Source: a virus. Taken from it: a stretch of 57,987 nt of DNA. Positions 23,452 through 34,700 of this stretch are shown piece by piece (positions within the stretch are counted from its first letter, which is position 1; every line of letters begins with the position of its first letter). The position numbers were made by a program, and so were the translations under genes. Below the pieces are notes generated by a model. It was not told the DNA's origin. It made no database searches and worked only from the letters and a program-made list of their open reading frames with translations. The stretch covers positions 1 through 57,987 of the IMG/VR virus record IMGVR_UViG_3300032265_000041, one strand, 5' to 3'.

Positions 23452-23467
23452 AGTTTATTCTTTAATA

Positions 23468-25714
23468 TTAATATAATGCATTCCATGTGGATCCGTTATA
23501 GAATACAGGGTATGGGAATGCAGGGAACCCTTTACTTGCAGGATTCCACAAAGTACCATCCGCAACAGCAAACATTCCTGCTACAGGATTCGAAGGAGCC
23601 CATATTGATACCTCCAGTGATAATACATTACCTAAGGATATTTTACTTACATTAAGATCACCACTTATATTAACATTCCCCACAGTAGTAATATTACCAT
23701 TGACTGTTAATTGACCTATATAACTAGGTAGTCCAATTGTCATAACTGACGAAACAGGTGCTGTACCAGTAAAATATATAGTGTACCCAGTTGGATCATT
23801 AGCACGAACTGTGAAGGGACTACTATCTAATAGAACAATATTGCCGGAATGCAATTGTGATATTACATTTCTTAGATTTTTTGTAGGACCTGCTACAGCA
23901 ATTTTACCAAGACCGGCACCATCGTCATTGTCAGCAATCCTAGCTACAAAATCAACACCATATGTATAATTGACCACGGTTGTGGCAGTTGTTCCAATTG
24001 TTGCAGTACTACCAACATTTAATTTTCCGCCAATACCAACACCACCAGTTACTACTAATGCGCCGGATGCCGTACTTATACTAGATGATATATTATTGAT
24101 TGTAAGGGTACTTGTTGTACTTGTACTAGCACCAATAAATGGTATACCATTTTGATATAAACTGCCCAAAACATTTAAGTTTGCGCCAATACCAACATTT
24201 CCACCAAAAAACACATCAGCAGTTGATGTACTTGCTGTTAATACATCAGTAATCCCGCCAGATGCGTTTTGTGAAAAAATTCTAAGATTATTACTGCTAT
24301 CAACATCAACATTCCATGTGCTGTTAGATTGGCCAGATATATTATTGATGCCAGGCCAACCCAATATAATCTGACCACCTTCGCCAGTAGTTGATCCAAC
24401 AATTAAATTATCGTTAGCATATACTATCCCGTTTGCAATAACATCTACATCAAAAGTTGCAGTACTTGTAACATTAAACCTATGTGCATCTATTTCTATA
24501 CCGGTAACATATCCAGGACTGTCCATATGCCCAGGTATTGGATCAATAATAGCACTAATTCTGTTAACAAGAGAATTACTAATATTCCAATCTTCTTCAA
24601 AATAAATAGCAGCACCATCAAGGCGGGTTGTTATAGGACCCGCTAACCCATTTGTTGGTTTTATTACTAAAATATCTTTGTTAAAAGTTGAAGTATTAGT
24701 AGCAGTTAAACTTGATACAATAATGCTAGTAGCAGTTATGTTAGTTGATGTTAGACTTGTTATTGCACCAGTAGTAGCGGTTATGTTAGTAGCTGTTAAT
24801 GTTGTTACATACATGCTAGTAGATACAACACTAGTTGCGGTAACAGTACCGCCCACAAAGATACCTTTTCCAACACCAATACCGCCAGCAACTACTATAG
24901 CACCGGTTGTTGTACTAGTTGAAGACGAAGTATTAGATGAAGTATAAACGTCATCAGTTTTAATAGAAATAGTAGTTACAGTGGTATATTGAATGTCCAA
25001 TTCTTGTGCAATAATTTTTCCTGCAGTAATTATATTACTATATATAGTATCACTGTATATAGATCTTCCTGTAATTGTTCCATTAGACCTTAAATCACCA
25101 AACATAGTTAAACCTTTGGTGATACTAAAAGTTAATCCCGCAAAATCTGGGGATAGATAATTAACTGGAAAATCCAAATTAGTTGTAAATGATGCGGTTG
25201 TTATTAAACCAATTGTTTCTCCATAGTTTTTCAATAATGTAACTTTTTGAGTTACTCCATCTATATTTTGAACAGGATGTTGATCCGAAGGAAGTATCCA
25301 TCCATTATCGCCTATGCTTTTCTTAAACGGTGGTCCTACTATTGTCCAAACACTTCCATTCCATGCACTTAATTGAAAATTACCCGAATCCCACCATAGA
25401 TCCCCAGTTGACGGATCTGTAGGAACAGTCGGGGAAACTATTGCACCTGTTACTGGTTTAAATTTACCGTCGTATACTTTTAATCTTCTTGCTGTTGTAT
25501 CATACCATAACTGACCAACTAATGGACTACGGGGTTGCTTACTTGTAGAGTTTGCAGAATTTGCCAATAATTTTACAAAATTATTATTGATATATTGACC
25601 ATATGCATTAAGGTTTTTGCCAACTAGGCTAAGACTAGTAACAGATTCGTCTACTGTATTATCTGCTAATATCAGTAATGTAGTACCGTCAGTGTTTGAA
25701 ATTTTATAGGCCAT
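23468..25714 (-). CDS. tail fibre / structural protein, paralogue 2
   Basis: 748 residues. The N terminus (about 1-135) is a paralogue of that of the neighbours (SLSLVGKNLNAYGQYINNNF, then VGQLWYDTTARRLKVYDG, then GDLWWDSGN). The middle is rich in Thr, Ser, Ala and Ile. It has direct repeats of a TATNITATTG-type unit (about residues 295-345), and TTGAIVVAGGIGVGKG and TASGALVVTGGVGIGGK as two related glycine turns. This suggests a beta-rich trimeric fibre shaft. The C terminus has ILWNPASKG-like residues and is not recognised. A late-box-like TATAAAGA lies at 25724-25731. Confidence 0.65.
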   Translation of the reverse strand: MAYKISNTDGTTLLILADNTVDESVTSLSLVGKNLNAYGQYINNNFVKLLANSANSTSKQPRSPLVGQLWYDTTARRLKVYDGKFKPVTGAIVSPTVPTDPSTGDLWWDSGNFQLSAWNGSVWTIVGPPFKKSIGDNGWILPSDQHPVQNIDGVTQKVTLLKNYGETIGLITTASFTTNLDFPVNYLSPDFAGLTFSITKGLTMFGDLRSNGTITGRSIYSDTIYSNIITAGKIIAQELDIQYTTVTTISIKTDDVYTSSNTSSSTSTTTGAIVVAGGIGVGKGIFVGGTVTATSVVSTSMYVTTLTATNITATTGAITSLTSTNITATSIIVSSLTATNTSTFNKDILVIKPTNGLAGPITTRLDGAAIYFEEDWNISNSLVNRISAIIDPIPGHMDSPGYVTGIEIDAHRFNVTSTATFDVDVIANGIVYANDNLIVGSTTGEGGQIILGWPGINNISGQSNSTWNVDVDSSNNLRIFSQNASGGITDVLTASTSTADVFFGGNVGIGANLNVLGSLYQNGIPFIGASTSTTSTLTINNISSSISTASGALVVTGGVGIGGKLNVGSTATIGTTATTVVNYTYGVDFVARIADNDDGAGLGKIAVAGPTKNLRNVISQLHSGNIVLLDSSPFTVRANDPTGYTIYFTGTAPVSSVMTIGLPSYIGQLTVNGNITTVGNVNISGDLNVSKISLGNVLSLEVSIWAPSNPVAGMFAVADGTLWNPASKGFPAFPYPVFYNGSTWNALY

Positions 25715-25718
25715 AATT

Positions 25719-27230
25719 TTATGTCTTTATAATATAGTAAGTAGTTACTGTTCCGCCCTGTGGAAGTGTACTCGATGCAGATAACGACGGAATATAAAAC
25801 ACAGTGGTACTGAGCGGTGTACCATACTTGACTCCAATTACTGAAAACAGCCCTGCATAAGTAATTCTCGACACCTGTGATCCGTCACATTTTAACCATC
25901 CGCCCGGAGGAACATCTCCTGCATAAAGTTGCAATGTGCCTGTCGTAGCATTGTAGGTTGACGAAACTACATTGGATGAATATATGTTTGAAACATACAT
26001 GGATCTAAAATAGTTAGTTGCTGTTCCAATGTCATAACTGTTATGATTATTAGATACCATTGCAACGCCAGATCCATTTGATGTACCAACTGTTATTCTA
26101 CCAGTAGAGGTTGTTATTCCTCCAATTTTTATTCCGCCCGTTATATAAGTGTTACTTCCTATTGTAGTAGTACCTGATATATTTGCGGTAGATGTAACTG
26201 TAAATGCTCTGTTAATAGTTACTTCACCATCAATTGATGTAGCTGTACTTATGGTAACTAAAGAATTTCCAACAGTTACTATATCTTTACTAATTCTAAG
26301 AGAAATCTTTCCAGAAGATTTATTGTTTAATAAAACCGCATCATCCCCATCTTTATATAATTGAATATAATCAAGAGTTGCACCACCGACTACATCAATA
26401 ATCAATCCATACTGGCCTTTAATATTAGATGATAAAGAATTAGGCTGTCTATACTTAACTCGTCCTGTTATAAGTTGACCATCTTTTGAAATATCACTTT
26501 TTCTTAAAAATTCACTACCCGAATATGGAGTATTAGAAACTTGCAAAGATAACGCAGTATTTGCAATTCCATTAAGAATTGCATAGTTTCCCGTATTTGT
26601 ATCATTAAAGAAATTAATTCCAGGAACAAGTGTAGTAAATCCCGAAATCACAGGATTAGGATTAAACGTATCGTTAGAAATAATAGATACAATTTGTCCA
26701 CGTATATAATTAAATATTAAAGGATATTCTACAGGAGGATCAGTATTACTTAACCATGACCCTGCTTCAACTCCGGTCTTATCACCACCAGTTCCTACAG
26801 TTGGACCAACTGTGGTCCATATATTACTATTGTATATCTTAAGTTGATTAGTAGAAGTATCTACCCAAATATCTCCGTTCTTCAATACCACACCGGTAGA
26901 ATTTCTTGGATCAGTGCCTTGTTGATAAATTCCATTAGCACTTGGCCAGCGGGTAGCACTTGCAGTGCCGTCCATAATACGTAAAACTTTTTTGGAAGCA
27001 TCACTAGTATCATACCATAGCTGGCCTTCTATTGGATTTTCTGGAGGGATGGGGCTGGCAAAGTTTTCTAATAGTTGTAAAAAGTTACCAGCAATCTTTT
27101 CACCGTAGTTAGGATAGCCGCGGCCTACTAAACTTAAACTTGTATCAACAGTATTAATTCCTGGTGGCATATCTGGTACTGTAACTGTACCAGTCTTAAT
27201 AGGATCTGAAAATCGTAGTGTATATGACAT
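25719..27230 (-). CDS. tail fibre protein with collar-type C terminus, paralogue 1
   Basis: 503 residues. N-terminal domain paralogous to the two proteins downstream (SLSLVGRGYPNYGEKIAGNF, then EGQLWYDTSD). The C-terminal 75 residues, starting LYAGDVPPGGWLKCDGSQV and ending with a YIPSLSAS segment, match the phage tail collar domain (GxxPxGWLxCDG). So this is likely the distal receptor-facing fibre of the three. GGAG precedes the ATG, and the next upstream gene ends 2 bases away, so it is translated from the same message. Confidence 0.75.
   Translation of the reverse strand: MSYTLRFSDPIKTGTVTVPDMPPGINTVDTSLSLVGRGYPNYGEKIAGNFLQLLENFASPIPPENPIEGQLWYDTSDASKKVLRIMDGTASATRWPSANGIYQQGTDPRNSTGVVLKNGDIWVDTSTNQLKIYNSNIWTTVGPTVGTGGDKTGVEAGSWLSNTDPPVEYPLIFNYIRGQIVSIISNDTFNPNPVISGFTTLVPGINFFNDTNTGNYAILNGIANTALSLQVSNTPYSGSEFLRKSDISKDGQLITGRVKYRQPNSLSSNIKGQYGLIIDVVGGATLDYIQLYKDGDDAVLLNNKSSGKISLRISKDIVTVGNSLVTISTATSIDGEVTINRAFTVTSTANISGTTTIGSNTYITGGIKIGGITTSTGRITVGTSNGSGVAMVSNNHNSYDIGTATNYFRSMYVSNIYSSNVVSSTYNATTGTLQLYAGDVPPGGWLKCDGSQVSRITYAGLFSVIGVKYGTPLSTTVFYIPSLSASSTLPQGGTVTTYYIIKT
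25724..25731 (-). promoter_or_regulatory. weak T4-type late box TATAAAGA
   Basis: TATAAAGA on the minus strand differs from TATAAATA at one base. The expected start is about base 25718, leaving a leader of 4 bases before the ATG at 25714. Confidence 0.35.
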
Positions 27231-27232
27231 TA

Positions 27233-27862
27233 TTAAACTCCGCTAGTCAGGCTCTGAACACGCACAGTATAATCAATTTGGATCATTCTGTTTAGTGACT
27301 TTTGCACAGGATGGAAAATTACATGAGTCAATAAATCACCAAGACCTGCACCATCTAGACTATACCCTTTGAGTCCTAATTCGTCAAATACAAATGCACC
27401 GTCGGAATTTGTAGAATTATCAAATGCTGCTTGATTACTAGGTTCACTAAAATCCAACAAACAACTAACTAAAATATCAGTATAGGATGCGCCTGCAACG
27501 TGTCTAGTTTCCATAAAATTTCTAGAAGGATCTAAATCACTGGGCCGCTTGGCATCAACTGTTTTAACATACGTTTGGTTATATAGTTGAGCCGCAGTTC
27601 CAATAACGTTCGGAGTAAGATATGTAATAATACCTGTCTGATCTACCCGTGTCCCTCCGTTACCAAACACCATTTCTGCAATAGTGCCGTATCCCTGATT
27701 ACTAATACCACGAGCTAATGCAATACTAAAGTTTTCATAATGAATAGCATTACGTTTATCAATAAAAACTTCTTTAGTTTCGGGATCAAATATCTTAATG
27801 TGGCCCTGAACACTTACAGTTCCTTGTTCATTTGGCTTAGTGGTCGATGTTGTATTATTCAT
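27233..27862 (-). CDS. structural protein of unknown role
   Basis: 209 residues, no membrane segment. Segments such as GHIKIFDPETKEVFIDKRNAIH and FGNGGTRVDQTG are typical of short fibre or wedge-linker proteins next to collagen-like fibres in aquatic T4-like phages. A perfect T4 late box (27868-27875) lies 5 bases before its ATG, with no Shine-Dalgarno, so it is probably made from a leaderless mRNA or a near-leaderless one. Specific function unknown. Confidence 0.6.
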   Translation of the reverse strand: MNNTTSTTKPNEQGTVSVQGHIKIFDPETKEVFIDKRNAIHYENFSIALARGISNQGYGTIAEMVFGNGGTRVDQTGIITYLTPNVIGTAAQLYNQTYVKTVDAKRPSDLDPSRNFMETRHVAGASYTDILVSCLLDFSEPSNQAAFDNSTNSDGAFVFDELGLKGYSLDGAGLGDLLTHVIFHPVQKSLNRMIQIDYTVRVQSLTSGV

Positions 27863-27867
27863 AATGA

Positions 27868-27875
27868 TATTTATA
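27868..27875 (-). promoter_or_regulatory. perfect T4-type late promoter box TATAAATA
   Basis: TATAAATA on the minus strand, exact consensus. Five bases separate it from the ATG at 27862. T4 late transcription starts about six bases after the box, so the predicted start is the A of the ATG. Confidence 0.7.
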
Positions 27876-27880
27876 CTGTA

Positions 27881-28759
27881 TTAAAATGCGGATGTTGTAG
27901 ATCTGTGCCATAAATTAGTAGCAACACATATGTAAGTATATGTATTATCATATGATATATTTCCAACTACTCCTGTACTAGTGCTATGGAGAGGAACAGC
28001 TACTGAAACTATACCCGGACCGCTCGGACCGGATGGACCCGATACTCCAGTAAATCCTTGATTCCCTTGTGGTCCTTGTGGTCCTTGTGGTCCTTGAGCT
28101 CCGACTGGGCCGCTTGGTCCCAGAACACCAGCAGTACCCGATGCTCCGCTTGGACCAGATGGTCCTGCTGCCCCAGTTGGCCCTTGTGGTCCAGTTCCGC
28201 CCGGACCAGATGGTCCAATTGCTCCGCTTGGGCCAGTTGTCCCAGGTAAGCCATTCGGGCCTGACATACCTTGTGGGCCGGATGGGCCGGATGGACCGCT
28301 TGGGCCAGATGGACCAGATGATCCGTTTGGACCAGATGGACCTAGATTACCTGTTGTTCCTGGATTACCAATCGGGCCGCTTGGGCCGCTTGGTCCAACA
28401 CTTCCAACAGGTCCCGATGCTCCCGATGGTCCACTACCTCCGGTTGCACCAGATGGTCCCGATGGTCCAATACTGCCTGCTCCGCCAGGGCCAGATGGTC
28501 CACTTGGGCCAGTTCCGCCCGGGCCAGTTGGCCCCGATGCCCCCGATGGTCCACTTGGGCCAGTTCCGCCCGGGCCAGTTGGCCCCGAGTTTCCCTGCGG
28601 GCCGCTCGGCCCAGTAGGTCCCGCAGAACTGATAATATTCAACTGATTAGATAATTGTTGAAAAGACAACCGTTTTGCTAATCTGTTATCAGACACTATG
28701 AAATAAGTTTCGCTAGTGCTGTTAGTGGATAATATCGGTAATTGGTTAATATTTGGCAT
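27881..28759 (-). CDS. collagen-like fibre protein
   Basis: 292 residues. A folded N-terminal part (1-46), then about 200 residues of Gly-X-Y repeats, mostly GPSGPSG, GPTGP and GPQGP (about 47-249), then a short C-terminal domain (250-292) ending LWHRSTTSAF. Such repeats form a collagen-like triple helix in phage fibres. AAGGA lies 10 bases before the ATG, so unlike its neighbour it has a ribosome site. The repeat tract holds a 44-base direct duplication (see separate entry). Likely a long thin side fibre. Confidence 0.85.
   Translation of the reverse strand: MPNINQLPILSTNSTSETYFIVSDNRLAKRLSFQQLSNQLNIISSAGPTGPSGPQGNSGPTGPGGTGPSGPSGASGPTGPGGTGPSGPSGPGGAGSIGPSGPSGATGGSGPSGASGPVGSVGPSGPSGPIGNPGTTGNLGPSGPNGSSGPSGPSGPSGPSGPQGMSGPNGLPGTTGPSGAIGPSGPGGTGPQGPTGAAGPSGPSGASGTAGVLGPSGPVGAQGPQGPQGPQGNQGFTGVSGPSGPSGPGIVSVAVPLHSTSTGVVGNISYDNTYTYICVATNLWHRSTTSAF
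28494..28588 (-). repeat. 51-base tandem duplication in the collagen-like gene
   Basis: The 44-base sequence at 28494-28537 recurs identically at 28545-28588, with a 51-base (17-codon) period. The identity points to a recent slippage or unequal-exchange event that lengthens the Gly-X-Y shaft in register. Confidence 0.85.
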
Positions 28760-28772
28760 TTTTTAAAAATCC

Positions 28773-31700
28773 TTAATTTGACGTTAATGGGTTATTATTT
28801 TCGTCTAACAAAGGTGATCCATTTTCAGTAGTTAATGTGTTAACACTACGAGCGATGCGATCTCCTCCGTAGTAGTATTTATCGGGTAATTCTGCAGGTC
28901 TTTCTTGCAAGAATTTAGCCGGAAGTGTAGTACTATCCATGAGTGACACAGTTTTATTCGGATCAGTTAGCGGAAGGGCAATACCATTCCACTCTGTTGA
29001 TCTATCAAAACCCTTCTTAACAAGTGTTAATTTAATTCTGTCGTCAACTCCATTAGCAATATTTAACACTAACCTCTGATCAGCTGGTAGATAAAAAGAC
29101 AGCGGCCACGCTATCGTTATTTCTGCTGCAAATCCAATGCCCCATCCATTAAACATAGTGTTGTGACCAACACTAGTTACGGTATACTCATTACCATTAT
29201 TAGTTTGCATTATCCATCCGGGTTGTATTTGAGTTGTATAGGAATTTTCCACTATTACAAATCCCGATCCTATTAGCGGTTGATTACCGGTTACATCATT
29301 CCTAATAACAATTGGACCTTTTTTTAGAATAACAGTAATATCAAATTCTGGAGGTAGATAATTTAATCCTCTGTATACGTAACCATTTACTGCATCAGGT
29401 TCAACAGATCCGGTATATACCCAAACTTGATTTGTTGTAGTCACAATATATGATGTACCAATTATATTAGTATTTGGAATATCCTGTACAGTTGCAGTCG
29501 ATTCAATAGTTATATTTTTAGTATCGGGACTATCATAAGATAAAGTGGTATCATGAACAAATATTCCGTCTTTTCTTAATAATCGACCACCGTAAAATAC
29601 TTGTACTTGATCAACAGTACGAATTGGTAAACTAGTAAGCGGTGCAGTTTGTAATGCTATTCCATCACTAACAATAACATCAGTAGTGTTAGGTATTGTT
29701 ATTGTCTGTGTATTGAGATTAATAATGTATGTAGATGTATTAGCAGTTGTATAATGAACTTGTGTACTAATTGTTTCAGCAAATGGAATAGTTTGATCAG
29801 GACTCTGATCAATTACTTTAGTTCCGGCAATGTAATAAAGTCCGGGAGATGTACCCAATGTACCTCTTCGTAGCTGTCTTAAAACATTCTTATCTGCCTT
29901 CATAAATTCAATACGCTCGCCGTCAATAATAACAACGCCGGGAATATTTTTACTTATTAGAGGCGGAGTAAGTGCTGCAGAATCATCAACATATATTTCA
30001 GTATCAGTAAACGATAATGCACGAGTTAACTGTGTGGTATTTTCTTTAGACAATCGTTTAAAATGTGTTCGGTTAAACATATCGTTAAAGATTCGATAAC
30101 CTAAAACAGCAGTAGCTAATCGTTGATCAACCATGCTTCTAATAACAATAGAATCAGTAGATACTATAGGATTTGCATCGCTAATTTGTATTGTCATTTG
30201 ATCATCTAATATACCAAAATCTAATCCACTAGTTAATGGGGTTCCATTTAATTGTACCCAAACATAATTTATATTAGTTACCGGACGAGATATTTTAAAT
30301 CGTCTATTTGGATTTCCATCAAACCGTTCTGTCCTTATTACCATATCATCAGCATCATTATATGTAAGAACTTTAATTTCACCAGTAGATGTACTTAGGC
30401 TTAGATTTAATGTTGTTCCGACAATATCATATTCATAATCTTTATCAGCACCAGTTGGTAAATCTACAATTGCAATTACATCTCCAATCGATAGTCTTAC
30501 AGAAGATGTATCAATTGTTACAACTTTTCCAGAAACTGTAAAATCAAATCCAGCAGTTATTTTAATTCCGTTTCTATAAACACGAATTGTTTGGTCCGGA
30601 GGATAATGATTAAATGTTCCTTGATTATTAATTAAGAATACATTGTTAGTAGGTGATGTTACTTGATAGTAATCAATATGCGGAGGTATTAATTGTTTGC
30701 GTACCTGTGTGATAGGATCATAGTGCTCAACTATAGTTTCGGCAACAACTGGTTCTATGTTACCCGGACTGTGAGTAAGAGAGGTTGAAGTAGTAGATGT
30801 GTTAATAACAATAACCTGCTCACTAATCTCATTAAAGTAATCATGAAATGTTCCAAAGAACCAGGCTTGTGCAGTATTTACAAAACCATCAGGCAAATTA
30901 AATACCTTAACAGCAGCACGATGACTTGTTTCATCAACTGGTTCAAACTTATAATATATAGTACTCGAAGTTGTTATTGCAAGTCCATTAACTGTCACGT
31001 ATACACTCTTAACAGAATCAAAATCTGCTAAACTAACTACAGTGGCAGTTACATCTACCGTAGTTGTTATTGCATTGTCAATTACACCAATTTCGGTATA
31101 AGTATCGGAACGGCCGCCGCCGATACTAATAATAGTATATCCTAAATAACCACTAACAGATTGAGGACCTACTACAATTTCATTAGTTTCCCAATCAATA
31201 TAAAAGAACGGACTATCTAAAACAGTAGGAATATCTGTACTTATACTAAACATTCTACCATCAAATGAAACTGTAATATTATTATTGCTAGGTGGAACTA
31301 TTCCTAATTTTCTACGGGTAGTAACATTCGGTAAAATATCTACAGAGTGAGTAAACACCACAGGGGCACCGTGGAATGTTTTTGTATAAACATTTATTCC
31401 AATGCTATCAGATGCTTGTCCGGGTACAAATTCTTCCGGGGCATGACTGGTATTGGCTGTATAGAATCCATCACCGTCAATAATGATATCTTCGGGATTA
31501 ATACCTAATGCAAGATTGCGAGTTAATCCAGTCCAGCTCCCACCGGATATATTACTATCAAGAAGATTTGAATTTTCATCATATGTCCAGAACTCTATCT
31601 GATAAGTAGTATCGCTCGGATTTAATGCTTTGGACAGAGTAGAGTTAAATGCTACAGCCCTAGTAGACGTATGAACTTCTGTAACTATTACAGTTGAGGT

Positions 31701-34700
31701 GTTAAATCCATTGGTAGTAGTGCTAATAATATTAGCATGTTGACCCACCGTAATACCAGTAGTGGTATTTAATATAACAATATTATCACCCATAACAGCC
31801 GTAGCTGCTACTTTGGCTTTTGTATAATACCCAATATTATCAGCATATGCAAAAGTATCAAATGGATTTAAATCAGAGCCTTGCATCCATGCTAAAGTAC
31901 TGCCAAATGGCAACCCTTCGATTTGTGTTTTAGGATAATCAATACCGGTCATTAATTGACCCAAATCCATCCCCGGCATACTAGATGTTGCAGTATAGTA
32001 ATTTAAAATACGTTCAGTTGCATTAAACAATTCAACGCTCTTATGATAACTTACTTCTAACAATTGAGAATCAGTCGGAATATAATTTAAAAATATTAAC
32101 TTGCTGAATTTCTTTTCATAACCATTATACTCAGAAGTATAATACTGAATACTATAATCCGAACTCATTGCAACCCGACCGTCTACATACACATCAATCT
32201 TAAACTTGTCTTTCTCTGCTACCCAATTTAATACAAACTCATTAGTATAACCGTTACAAATAAATCTATCAACTACAATAGTGTCGCCAATTTGATTAGT
32301 ATCACTAATACGATCAAATTTCATACCAATTAAATTAGTACGAACTTTTCCATTAATTAGATTTGCATATGCAGTACCGTTAGTGCCCAATGTGCCGCCG
32401 ACTAATGTAATTATTGGAGATTTTGTATATCCGCTTCCGGGATTAGCAATTTTAATAGATGTTACTTCTCCAGATCCAATATATGCAACTGCGGTTGCAG
32501 TGGTTCCAACATCACCATCGGCATGAGTGATTTGCACCGCAGGAGCACTTGTATATTCAGATCCAGGGTTGCTAATTGAAATACTACCGATTGTATATTT
32601 GTAATTGTCTGCCCAAGCCTTCCAAGGATACGATGTTAGTTGACTGCTTTGTTCAAACATACCTGTAGATTTATTATATACAGACGGTAGATCAAAGTCA
32701 GATGTAAATGTTTGTGTCGGTTCAATCACTGTATGATTAGCAGTAAAACTACGAACAGTTGTATGATAAGGTTTAACCTCAGCTAGATATTGTTCATAAT
32801 AATCACTACTAGAGATCTTATATACAGGACGTTGATCCAATGTACCTGCATAATTAACAACAGTAATGAAAGATGTCTTAAATGCCCAATCTAATAATTT
32901 CTGTTCAGACAATGCATACTTAACGGCTTTGAAGAAGAACAGATTCCAATTGATCTTAAGATCGTTAACAAATATATTATCACGCAATGCCGCTAATATA
33001 TACTGAAGTTCGATATCGGGTGTTTGGTCAAATAGTGTTTGGTCAAACGTACTGCGTTGGTCAAATCCGTATGTACTTGCAGAAAGGTTCCAAATGGTAT
33101 CTAATATTTGTATTGTACCATTTTCACTATAAACAATATTGTAGTCGTTGCTAAAAGAACCATCAATAGCTGTCTTTTCTAGGATGATATAATTGCCCAA
33201 ACCACCATTCTTAACTTTAACATACTGTCCGTTAGTTAACGTTAATTCATTAACTTGGTAAACATCGTCAACAGTAGCAACATAGTCTAAAAAGGGATTG
33301 TAATCAGTGCTAGACCAATCTACATATTTCCAATATAAAGGAGTGTTGTACTGCTGAGTTCCTGTACGTGTCCATTGATCAGTGCTTAAATCATAAACAA
33401 ATTTAGACCACTTGCCATTAAACTGGGTATCAGCTATTACGATAACAGTATATTGACGTACTAACAAAGTAGGTGCTACAGTAAATCCAGAACCTGCATT
33501 AACAATAGTGGCAGAAATAACTCTACCCATACTGTCAATCTCTGTAGTAATTAATGCATCAGATTCAACATCATTAACAATTTTAACTGTTGGAGAAATC
33601 TTATATCCAAATCCGGAACTAATGATTTGTACACTGCGGATTCTTCCATTATCAATAGTACATGTTAATTTAGGTAATTCAAATAACCTAGTATTAATAA
33701 CCAATAATCCTTCATTGTCTTCTACTGTTTGATCGTATTCATGAGTATATGGACTAGGAATAGTATCTTGTTTGTTTAAATTTATAAAATCATAATTTCC
33801 AGAAATTCTATTCTTAATCAAAATATTGTTAGTAAATTCGACTAAATTTCTTAATGCTTCTAATCTATCTTTAAACAATGTTTGCTGAGGTCTGATACCA
33901 ATACCATAACGTGTTCTAGATGTTAATTTAGGATCAGGAACAGAATTTCCTAATTTATCATGACCTAATAAACTATCAAGCAATTTCTTTTCAAGTAAAG
34001 CGTTTGGTCTGCTGATTGCAGATCCTTCTTGTAACAATAACCATTCTGTATGTCGAAGTGTACTAGTTGCCGGATTATTTTTATTTGTAGAATCAGATGC
34101 AATGTTTAAATGTATTCTATCACCTACTAACATTGACCCAACATTAGCTAATGCCACTGAATCACTATCTAATATAGCGGCATACTTTAAACCATATACT
34201 GTGGGATCTGCAATCATAGAAGCAACTTGATATGCATTTGTTCTTCTGTTTGTCGAGTCAGGTACTGTAATTTTATTCTTAACCCAATAATAGTAACGAT
34301 TGCTAAATGAATTAGTTACAGAACTATAAACTTGTTTGACAGAAATAACACTGTTATCAGCAAATTTAGGTTGGCCACTAATGCCTTCTGTTAGACCGGC
34401 AGCAGTATCGGCAATAGAACTCCATTCGCTAGGAAGATATGACGAACCGACCCATTCATAAACATCAATAGTTGCTCCGGGGAATAGTTTGCCCCAATTA
34501 TTCTTTCTATATGATAAATCACTTTGCTCGTACCATTGATACTTAACAGTGCTTAAATCCCACCATAGTTCACCGACATGTTCATGCAACCAGTTAGTAT
34601 CTGTGTCATTTACTGTTCCTGCTATACCTATAGAATATACAGCAGGATCAAACGCTGATTTATATTTCAATTCTTGATCAGCAAGTCCTGCAATTTTTCC

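Noticed and set aside
28069-28617. Plus-strand frame of 182 residues over the collagen-like gene
   Set aside because: It is a by-product of the repetitive Gly-X-Y codons, giving a low-complexity Leu/Arg/Gln pattern.
27881-28759. CRISPR-like or satellite appearance of the repetitive region
   Set aside because: The repeats are short, continuous and follow the Gly-X-Y codon period, with no unique spacers.
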